In this document: positions 48,701 to 60,700 of the stretch, one piece after another
Layout: the number at the start of each line of letters is the position of its first letter
Numbering within the stretch: the first letter of the stretch is position 1
Assembly (NCBI GenBank): GCA_038380435.1
Contig: JAWZYU010000020.1
Location: 44,858,307 to 44,922,306, forward strand
DNA length: 64,000 bases
From: Ryuthela nishihirai
Lineage: Eukaryota; Arthropoda; Arachnida; Araneae; Heptathelidae
Direction of reading: 5' to 3'
Program-made: the position numbers and the translations under genes
Notes under the pieces: model-generated
The model's database searches: none
Told to the model about the DNA's origin: nothing
What the model saw: the letters and a program-made list of their open reading frames with translations, nothing else

Positions 48701-51700
48701 TGCCCTGGGGCAGGGGTGGCTCAGTCGGTAGCGCGCCAGGCTCGTAATCTGTAGTTCCCAGGTTCGAGTCCCAGCTGGGTCAGCGTTGAGATTTATCTCC
48801 ACAAAATTCCCCACCTTGCCCACGGTCAGTAGGGGACACCAATGGGCTTGGAAAGGCCGCCGTCCATTGGATGGGACATTAAGACGTGGTCCTGTGTACG
48901 GGAGAGAGCCATACCCTGTGCACGTTAAAGAACACACTGGATGGCCTTGACGGGAGGCTACCATCTGTCTCCCAACAGCTGTTCTAGTGGGTCCCCTCCC
49001 CCAACCTTCTCTGAGCCTTCGGGGTCAATATGACCTGGCCATTTAGCCCATGGTGTGCAAAAAAGTGCCGCTCAGAGGTAAAACAACCCAACCCAAAGCA
49101 ACAGTGCCCACTCAAAGGCAAACACAATTTTAATCATCCAGTTGAAGAGCCTGAATCCATTGCAAATGAAAAGGATGCAAATCTTCATCTTGTATGGTTT
49201 GCTATACTAGAATGTGGATTCACCAATTTGAAATTCAGATTCTTGTCATTGAGCTACATTGTACTAGGTCCAATATGTACTCTTCCACAGCAATGGGCCT
49301 TTGTGCTACATGTTTGTAGTTCTATGGAACTACATGTCCCTGTTTCCCATATTCTCTGGTGTGTATCACTAGGCACTTGCTCCTTTTGGATTTGATGGTT
49401 TGAAAAACATCTACACTATTCAATTGCTTCTCTGCTGTTACCATCGCAGAATTATAAATATAATGAATATCAGTGTATTCATTGGGTGTGAAATGATGAA
49501 AAACAAAAACTACAATTTTAACTTTATCATAAAACAGTCTTGTATAGCTCAGCACAGATCAGAAGCAACTAAGAATTAGTTGTGGTTACAGTGCAACTCA
49601 AGTTATCACTGTTGGCATTGCACATCTTAAAATGTCCTTGACTCCTCAATGTTTGGAAAAAGGAACATGTATTAACTTTTTTCTACTCGAAATTTTCTCC
49701 TGAATCACTTCCCGAAATAGGGCAGACTAGTCGTGAAATACATTGTATAAACAGTATTCTGAGAGCTCTTACCATAGCAATGCAAGAGTTTCACCTAACT
49801 AGTTACAATTACATCCTCTAACTTGTTTGTATCATTGGAACAAAACTAAGAGGGACTAATAATAAATAATTTCTATTTCATAAATTGTTTTTATTTATGG
49901 AAATATTTTAAAATTTTTCGAAATGAAGTGAATACAACAGTTTAGATTGTAATCATAATTAATAAAGTTTAGTTTGGAGTGTAATACAAGATAAAGAATC
50001 TAACGGCAAACCATATATGAGCACTATTAATGGTTGCCAAAAATGGTGGCTTTGGTTGTTTGAGTAACTTTCTCTTTTAAGCTTCTATTCATTGAAATTT
50101 CAAATCAGTTGAAATAGAAAATAGTATTTTCTTTTAAAACTGTTTTGATTAAAAAATATATAATTTCAATCAGGTTTCACAATTTAAAAAAAATAGTTTC
50201 TGTTGTTTTACTACAGATGTTTACTGACACCAATACATGGTCACCATTTTGAATGCAAACTAGTGCTGATGGCATGGGAAGGAAGGGCTTATAGCAAAAG
50301 AAATACTTTCTAAATTATGAAATCAATTGATATTGCTCTGAGGATAAATCCACTCATTAATGCTTATTTAAACATTGCACATTATGTAATTATTAATTTC
50401 TAGCCCATGATGATAATACTGTTGCAAATTTTTAGTGGTTTACCAAGCATGAATTAAAAATGAACAATCAAATTTTAAATGAACTAATTTAACAGCAAAG
50501 ATAATGAAATTGCATAAATAACAATTTCAACTAAACACCAATATACTCTCTATCAGTATAAAGTGATCCTGATAATCACAATTACCAGACTAATTGTTTA
50601 ACCAAACACATTTTTTTTAACCGATCTTTTTACCAAAATCAAGTGCAAAGAAATATAATTAGTGATTCAGGTATATTGCTTTCTATTTTTAATTTACCTA
50701 TTCTTACAAATTCACTAATGAGGGTTAAATTATTAAACACTTTTAACTTTCTCATGCACAATCTAAATAAAATATTTCATGGACTAGTGTGCACAAACCA
50801 AATATAACTTGATACTATTTCTTCCCAAAATAACTGTCAACTATCCCAAGTAAGCTGAGAACAAACTACTAGAATTCTTTCTCATTTTCAAAGTTAACTC
50901 CTCATTCGATCAAGTAAGTGACATAAATTAGCACTCTGTGGCATATCTTGAGCATCAGAAGATATCACAGTCACAGCTTCATGTTTTCCTTTCGTAGCAA
51001 TACCTATAGCCCATGATTCATTTTATCTGTGATTAAGCAATATGGAAATCACTAATCCCTCCTCACGTGATGACCAGTCTTAAAATCACAACTCTCTTTG
51101 AAAGTTTAATGTACTAGAATATGATTTATGGGCACACAGTCAATTATCTTCATAATTGAGAAAACGGGAAGTTGTATTGATACTTGAATAAAAAAAATCC
51201 ATCTTTTAGACACTTGTAAAATAATGTGAGGCTATTATCAAGGCTCATGGAGGACAAGCAGTGTATAATTTGTAATTCACTTTTTTTAAATTATGTAGTG
51301 CTCATAATTTTGGGTGTTCTGAAAATGTTCATATTTAATTGTAATTTTTCTTCTAAGCATATGTACCTTGTAAGAGCAATAAAATTATGCCTATTTTTTT
51401 TCCCATTGCATCAAATATCAGCCTGGAATTCCATCCAGATCATGTCCTGTCCCACTTTTATCTCCAATGGCCTTTACAGTTCCAGCTGGAAACAGTAAGA
51501 ATGATGCATCTCCACATCTCACAGAATCAGCATCGCCTGTTTCTGGAATTCTCCCAAATGAAGGACCAAAATGCTTTGGTATGTATAATTTCTTTACCAT
51601 AATTAAGGTCAGTGTTAGTTTTTTTTTCAAGCTTTTAAAGTTAACATATTTTTTTATAAGACCTTTAGAATAAATGAAAAAAAAGTATTATATTTTCTGC

Positions 51701-54700
51701 TTGTATGTTTTATTGTCTTTGGCAGTAGTATTCTAAATTATACCTATTTTGAGTTATAATACCATAGGTTGTCACCTCTTTTAAAAAAATTATTCAAATA
51801 TGCAGATAGATGAACTGATGTACTGAATTTTGCATACAAAGCATAGACTCAAGTACCATTGAAATATAAACAGTCCCATGTTAAGTAAATGGAAAACCAA
51901 AATTGAAGTTCCATAACTTGTAAAATAAACTTTTACAGGAAGACAGATGAAAATGAAAAAAAAATCTTAGTTTTTCAGCAATTTTTGTTTAGTATTAAAA
52001 GAGATAGAATATTAAATAGCATTATCACAGTCATAATAATGATCTGAAACATCAAAATAATCTCTAATGTCAAATGTTCTTCCAAATCTTTGGATTGAGG
52101 AGTAACAAACATTAAATTGGCCAAACTCTGAACCATGCAAATTCTCAGCCATTTAGATTCAGCTAAACAGACAAAAGATTTAGCTGAGCTCTCATACTAA
52201 AATATATTGAAATAATGTGCTTGGTTGATGACTTGTGTGGGATGTGCACTTCGTCAAACAATCCCTTTCACTGTAACCATCATTTATATCATAAGGAAAA
52301 TCTGAATTTATCTGTATCAGAGATCTCCAATTAAAATACCCATTTTGTTTCAAATGGAAGATGTTCATCTTGGGCAGATTTTATTGAATATTAAGGCTAA
52401 TATTTCACTGATACAATCCACAAGATTATTTTGCAGCTCAATATTTAGGCATAGTACATAACATAATGATACTCTAAAAGTGTAGAATTCTGACTACTCA
52501 AAAAAACTCGGACTAACTGAATATTCAACTAAAGTTTGGTACCCTTTGTCTAAACAAATATTTGCTGAAGACAAAATTATTCCAGAATTCAGCTTTCGTT
52601 GAATTTTTATCATTTGAATTGTTTTAAGTATCTTATGGTGTGAATTTGAATATATCAGTTAATAAAGAAAAATTATTAATTTCTGTCAATGAAACCCAAA
52701 TTGTCCACTATATCAGGTTTTAAAAACTCAAAAAAAAAACTATTAACACATAACATTTGAGCTACAAGAACAAAAAAAATCTTATAGAATTATTGTGTAC
52801 TCACAGGAGAAATGCATATTTTTGTAAAATTTACTCTTAATTTAAAATATTTATCAGTATCTTTCATTTGTGCAAAGTAAGCATGCCTTTGTTAACATGT
52901 TTTAACAATTTTCATTGATATACATTTATTGATGCCAATAAAAACAGTTTGTTTTATTTACTTATGTGTATAAAACATGTAGAATATTAGATTTCATCTT
53001 CACATAGGCCACATATAAATGTATGTGTAAAAAAACCTTGTGTTTTTCAATTAATGGATCTTTAAATTATTTTTTTTAACATTTTGCATCTTTTTAGTAT
53101 TAACAGGTTACTAATGAATCTTGAGAATTGCCTGCTTACTACTGGTCTGGTATTTTGCCCACTATATACAGATGCTGTATACCAGTTTTCTTTTGATCAG
53201 TTATTATCACGTCACTATTATTCCTTGGCAGAAGGAGACTTCAAAAAGTCACCGACATGTTTGGGGCAGAAGTTGGCTCAGTCTGTAGCATGGCAGACTT
53301 GTAATCTTTAGTTCCCAAGTTTGAGTCCCACCCTACCCTTAATCAGGAAGGAGACACCAGTGGACTTGGAAAGGCCACCATCCGTAAGATAGGACATAAA
53401 GCCATGGCCCTGTATGCAGGAGATCTATACTGTGTTTGCATTAAAGAATGCACTGGGTGGCCTTGACAGGAGGCTTCCGTCTCCTAACAGCTATCCAGTG
53501 GGTCCCCTCCCTCCAACCTTCTCTGAGCCCTCTGGGTCTTTGCGACCTGGCCATTATGTCCAAAAAATGCCACTCAGAGGTAAAACAACCCAAAATATCT
53601 TTGGGGATTTTTACTTTATGCTGGTTGTTTGTTATTATCTTTATTGGCTTTTTTTTTAGTGCCACCTCTCCATACTTCTGATTTTCCTGCTGGTTATCTG
53701 TATTTTCCATGGGTTTGGCTGAGTATCATATATTTCCTCTTTGTAACTATTGTTTCTTTTCTAATAAATGGTAAGTAATTGAACTGTGTTGGCAGAGAGG
53801 TCATAGTTTACCTTTTTTCTTTAAAACAGTGAATATCAATATTGTATTGCTCCTTCAAGGAATGTATTCTGAGTTTTAAATCATTTTTGTAAAAAGAACT
53901 ATTGTTTTCGTTTTGTCATCCATCTGTAGACATTTAATTATTTTAACAAATAAGTGAAAAATTCATTTTTGATTGGATAGATAATAGCATATTTTAACTC
54001 ACATTTTTTAAAGCATCCAATAGTTTTAATTTTTTTCAACCTTTAAGAACCTAAAGTTGAAAAATTACAAAATTTTAAATGAATATTGCTAAATAGTTTA
54101 TTCTTGCTAAAACTTAAACTTTTGGCAATAGAGTGTGGTGGTCAAGAGGTATTGTTGACAGCAGCACTTGCATCCCTTACCCTGGGGGATGAGAAAATTG
54201 AACTTTTTTTTCGTTTTTATAGGTAACTGAAAAATTATTTTTGGATTGGATAGGTACAATAAAATAATTCTGTTCATATTTTCCTAATCTTCCATTAGTT
54301 TCAATTCCCAGTGTTAAAAAAATTATCCCTCATGCAGCTGCTTGCCACAGAGGCCTGACAGGAGCTTATCGGTATAATGTGCCATATAGAATGTCTGCGA
54401 GGAAGGCGACTTCAGCAGAAAGAGCAAAAAAAGAATATTCATGCCCTCTATGGGGCTCAAATCCAGGTTCCTTTAATCTGTAGTCAAACATGTTAACTAC
54501 TAGGTTGCAGATATGCCATTTATAGAGGATGCTAATAGAAATAATAGCAAAAAAATTGTTTTAAAGTGAGCACTGTTTATTTACCAGAAGTGGCCTGACT
54601 CTCTAGTTCTGTATTTTAAAATCCTTTCAGTGCTCTTTAATATCAATCATCAAACTGCATCCTTTTCTTGGTTTTCCAAAGTATAATTTTTCCTGCTGCT

Positions 54701-57700
54701 GCTATTTTTTTTCTGTATTAATGATTACTAAATTTTTAAAGGGCAGAAGGTGTGTTTCTACGCAAAAGATAGATAACCTAAAAGCTCTATAAAGCTTGTC
54801 CTGGTCATACAATATATGGGACAAAACAGGAATTTTAAATTGAGGGTCACTGCTGTGGTTTAATGCAAATTTTCCTTGTGAATTCTAGTTGCTGCAAATC
54901 AGACAGGTAGTCAATGAAGTACATTATTTGAATCTATTTAAGTAAGAAAGCTCATCTAAACTTTTTGCCCATTCATTTCAACCTTAGTAGCTGAACATTT
55001 GCATTGTTCAAAATTTGGCAGTTTTAGTGTTCAAACTCCTCAATTGAAGCCCCTTCATTGAAGAGTGCATAAAATAAGAAAGATATTATTCCTAGAGTAA
55101 AACAAGTTACAATTAATTCACAGGAATACTAAGTAATAGCTGTATTATTTAACATAAAATTGTGTATGTCCAATGTATAGTTGAAAGTTAGTGTTTGTTT
55201 GCTTTTTTTTTTTGTAGAACTGCACAATAATAATTCCTTTTTCAACAGGTAATGATAAAAACGTACAAGATTTACTCCTCCCACAGCATTTAATAGAAGT
55301 TGCTGACAACAGTCAAGAATCAACAATGAATCCAGTTGGTATAACGCCTTTGAATAAAAATCAACTACGAGAAGCACTTACTTATATGTTACAGGTATGT
55401 ATTTCTTGAAAATCTCGTATGAAAAATGTGATAAAGGAAGATATTTTACATTTCTGCCCTTAGTTAAATACATTTGACTAGCTGTCAGACAACAAAGGAA
55501 AAAAAAGTAGCATTTATTAACTTATTGAAGGTATTACAAAGCATGAAAAAAGGTCATTTTTGCTAAAATATATTAATTCTTTAGGAAAGGTGCAAAAATG
55601 ATTGACTTAAAGCTTGGTAAAAAATGTACATGGGTTCTTGACCATTTATCTCATTGTGCAATGAAAAGATAAAAATAATTCAAAATGATTAAACAAATGT
55701 AAAAAGGTTATTCTATTGAAAATGTTAAATCTAGGCCAGGGTGTCAACATAAGAGGTGGATGTTGCCCATAAGACCATTTTATTAGATCCACAGTAATTT
55801 TTATAATGCAGAAAGTAAGCATGGAGTTTGTTAACTAAGAATTTGAAATTAAAAAATTGGAAACTAAATTTCAGATAGCCTTAGTAATGAGTACTACTTC
55901 AAATTTATACATAATTGTGATAAACACCAGGTAATGGTATAACATATTACCAGGGTGAATGAAAGAAGAGTGGTGCCACTCTATGAGGAAGCAATTCTTG
56001 ATGGTAATTGGCTAGGCATTTTGACATCACAGTGGGGAGACCACAATAACAAAGCTTATAATAAGCATATGGTAAGATAGATTTCTGTTGGCAGAAAAAG
56101 TGTAAAATTGCAATTTCATTTTTTTTTTAACTGTTTGAGGTGGTCTATCTAGCTATCAGAGAAATATTTATTGTTAGGGAGAGCACACACTGCCGCAATT
56201 TGCAACAATGATTGTGAAACCAAGTGGTCGTGTCAACCTCCTATTTTGGTCTTGGATTATTCTGCAAGTTTTATTTCATCGTTAACAAGAAAATTGTGTG
56301 AAACTTCTGGTATTTATTTTATAGGAATATATATGTATTGCTTATTTTAAACAATTGAATCTTGACCGTGATATCAAGCTAGACTTGGTGAATGTCAATA
56401 TGAATTTCATTTGTTTTAAAACTGTGGAGTCTGGTAAGTAATCATTTATTATGCAGTGATTAATATGTGACAGAATTACATTAGAATATTAAAGGATAAT
56501 ATACTATGGCATATATTTCTGCTCAGTTTATATAAGCTATTGCTACTATGCAGTTAAATAATCTGAAATTGAAATAATGGTGGCAAGCCATAGCATAGGC
56601 ATTTAGTAATGCTAATATGGCTAGTGCACAAGCTATCTAATATGGTATATATTATATACTAGTACAATATTAATAAAACTCTTGTGGTTATTAAAACAGT
56701 ATTGTGTTTAGTTGAAATGAACTCTGATATTTTAATGTTTGGGAGATTAAGTTTCAATATTTTGGATAGCAGCTCTAATAAAACTAGCATGGCAGCTATT
56801 GTTTTGTGGTGTGAAGAGAATATGGTGCCAGTATCACTTTTATTTTGACTGCAAAATCATAATAAAAGTGATAGGAATTTTTAAAGTAATTTTGCTAATG
56901 AAATAAACACTGACTACTAGATGAGTAAAATATTTCAATATCAAATTTTAGTAAAAATATGAACTCATCAATCATGTCACGTGTTAACATTTGTTTTTTC
57001 GTTACGATCTCGGAAATGATGACTTTTTTAACTTCAAATTTGCCGATAGGAAAAATTCCGTCATATTCATGTATTCTAATATAATGCACAGAACTTTCGA
57101 AGAATTTAACAAATGTTATTCTTGATTTAAAGTGGGCTTTATTTTGCTGTAGAAATTATTTTGTCTCCCATTCGTTCAGAAGTATTCAAATAAATATTTT
57201 TTTTTCCTTAACAAATAAGTGAGTAATTCCAATGTAGATAACATGTTATTAATTTAAATAAAATATTTCAGTGTCTATAGCCATATTAAAAATAGATTTT
57301 TTTTTATATTAAACAATTTCACTGGTAGATTATTTTCTAACTGCATACAGTTTCTAACTGCATACAGTCAATTTTTATTTATTCCACTGATTTTACTTGA
57401 TCGTAATCTTGTTTGCAAAGCAGAGATTTTCCTCCTCAGCATTAGTTTTTAATAGCAATTTCAAACTGCTGCTGTAAATTTCTAATGCATAGACTGTGAT
57501 GCAATGGTATGAGTTTTTATTCCCATGAATCAGTGCTGTATAACCCAAGGTATTTAAATTATCCGTTAAAATCTTTTTATTTAAAAATTTGTAAGTAAAA
57601 CCTAGTAAAAAAAAGTAGCATAAAGTATGAGATAATGCTACTTTTTTATCGAGTACACTGTTGTGGTTTTCAGAGCTATCAGTTTCTGAAATTTTTATGG

Positions 57701-60700
57701 GACAAGTTTTTTTTTTTTCAATCTGGAATGGCATTATCATTTAGTTTACATTTAATAGTTAGTCCTAAGAGTTCACTTTATAAATCTTACAGGTGATTGA
57801 TCTTAACAGGCATCTGAAAAATATTTACCTCATATCTTAGCACGTGCACATTGAATTTATTTTCATACTGACATTGCAACACCCACTTTATACTAATTTT
57901 TGCTTCTAATTCAATTGTGTATGAAACATTGTTTTTCTTATTCTTCAAAGGATTACTCATGTTGTTTGCTACTGCACTGTTCAGCATGATAAAAAGGAGC
58001 AAAAATTACCTGAAAGACTTTACAGAGAGAGAAATTCACCAAGCGAAGAGCAAATAAAGATACGAAAAAATGTACGATTATGTAAGCACATTAGCTGAGC
58101 TCTCCCTGCTGTGACGTCATGGGACACGCCACCTCAGCGACACTCAAATGACCTTGATAAAATGGAGCCTTGTGGCACCACCTTCTATATACTCATCTTG
58201 CATATTACCATGGTTGTGTCGATGGGCTTGGAAAAGCTTACTTGTGCAGAAGAGCCATACTCTCTGCAGGTTAAAGAACATGCTAAATGACCTTGATGGG
58301 AGGCTATTACTGTCTTCTAACAGCTGTCCAGTGGGTCCCTTTCCTCCAACCTTCTCTGATCCCTTGGGATCCTTGTGACCTTGCATTAGCTCATGTATGC
58401 AGCTCATAGGTAAAGCAACCCAATCGTGGTTGTGTGTTTATAACTAGGCTACTTCTAAAACTGATTTATTAGTTTAAAAAAAGTGTCTATAATCACTGTT
58501 AGGAAAGTAAGTTTTTTGAGCTTGTAACCTATAGAAATGTAAATTTATAAGTTCATTTTTTAAGTTTAAAAATGGTTTTTAAATGTAAAATTTAATTTTT
58601 TATGAAACAATTGGAACAGAAACTTTTAAAGTATTAAGGTGTATGACAAATGGTTATATTGAATATAATACATATATAGATTTGCTTAGTAATGTACAAA
58701 TACAATAAAAGTTCTACCTTATTTTTTTTCCTATTTTTTTGTGTAAAAGGTTTCTATCTTTTACACAAAGTTTTTTCAAAAAAAATTTTCTAGTATGCAA
58801 AACTATTTTCTAGTAAAGATGTGAAAATAATTTGAATGCAGTGTCATTTTCACATTTGTAGCTGATGAACTTTTATTTGTCAGATATTTTATGAAAGAAG
58901 TTAAATTCTTACCTTGGTGTAAGAGATAATCTGGCTCAGTGTTCCTACATTTTTTTGAGCAAATATATATATACCCATTGGTTAAAAATATATATTCACA
59001 TATATATAAATGTTTTTTAACCCTATGGTCCAATTTTTTTTTCTCCTGCCCACCCCTACAATTTCAATTAAAAAAAATACATGCTAAATGCACTGTACTA
59101 CTAATTGAATGATCTTAGCTCTACAATACAAATAATTTATAATATTAACCATAATTTTTATTATATACATCTACTGATTCATCTTCATAGTATTGTGCAT
59201 AGCAGAGCACTTGTTTAAGTGCAGTTGAGGCTTTCATGGTAAAGTATCACAATAAAATGAAGTCTATCGTGCCACCTTTAACAGTTCTATCAGAACAAAC
59301 TGCAGTCTTTGGCTTTGTTTTCACAGGCTACAGTGAGGTACAGCTTCCCATTCATATGATCATCAATGATATACTCTTACAGTGAACCTCACATAGCAGA
59401 CACGTGTAGCCACAGGAAAGTTTCAACAGACAAAATGAGTGTAAAGAATAATTTTTATCTTTACTAGAGATCAACAAAAACATTTTGGAGATAACACCAT
59501 CGTTTTGTGTCAAACTATGGTAAGAAAAAAGTTGCTTCAAACTGAATCCTGCACAGGACCCAAAGGGCTAATGTTATTGTGAGTTTCCCAAATGGGGATG
59601 GGGTACTCTCCTCCAATTATATACACCTCTATGCAGTTACCAGGATTACATCACTGCTAGACATATTTCATAATATCTTGCAAGAAGTGTGAAAAAAAAA
59701 TTGAAGATTTATTACCTTTTTTTTATTCATTTGTATTTTATAATAATAAAGCAGAATGTATTCTAAAATACTTATTTTTCAGCTTTAAAACTCTGCCAAA
59801 GCACATCACTGATAATTAAAGTTATTTTTGCATTAATTTTCTTTATATTATAATGGAAAATTACTGTTCTGTGTATAAATTGATCCCTCAAATAAGTTTT
59901 TTTCTTTACATGCCTTTTATCTTTAATGTAATAACTAATTTATTAACAATGTTAGACCAAAATTTATCTTTAAGGAAAATGTTTAACTATCTTTTCATCA
60001 AAACATTCAAATAAGCTCACCGGACAAAAAATTAGTCACCCCTAGCTGAATGTCACCTAATAGCATGTAACGCCTCCGTGCGACCGAAGAATAGCCAAAA
60101 TCCTGTCTGGCATGGATGCCACCAGTGTGCAGATGTAGTGCACATCAATATTCATCCACTCTTCCAGCAGCAAATGCCACAGTTTGGCCAGATGGCTGGG
60201 ACAGCACTTCACTCGTTGCCCCAAATAGTCCCGCAAGTTTTCTATGGGATTCAAATCCGGAGATTTGGCAGGCCAGTCAAGATGTTCGAAGGCTTCAGAA
60301 TTCTCATCGTTTCAATCCAACACACTTCGGGCCCTGTGCATGCGACAATTGTCGTCTTGGAAGACTGAGGTATCCTTCTGGTGTTCACTGTGGAGATGCT
60401 GCACAAAAGGCAACATGTGGTCATCCAGTAGTTCCATTTAGCCCTTCTGGTTCAAGTGTGACGTCACTGCAACCAAAGGACCCATTTCCTCATATGTGGA
60501 ACACCCCCAGAGCATCACAGAGCCTCCTCCAGCTTGAACAGAACCTTACACACAATCCACCTGAAAGGCTTAATGCGGCTTACGATTTACCCGTCACCTC
60601 GCATCATTTGAGTACAAGCAAAAATGTGACTCATCCGACCAGATCACATGCTTCCAAGAGTCAATAGCCCAGTCTGTGGGGGGCGGGGGGGCTCAGTCGG

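Noticed and set aside
49030..49395. 121-codon plus-strand frame
   Set aside because: It starts within SINE-B copy 3 and continues into ordinary intron; no motif.
60116..60667. 183-codon plus-strand frame
   Set aside because: Antisense of the Tc1-like transposase on the minus strand.
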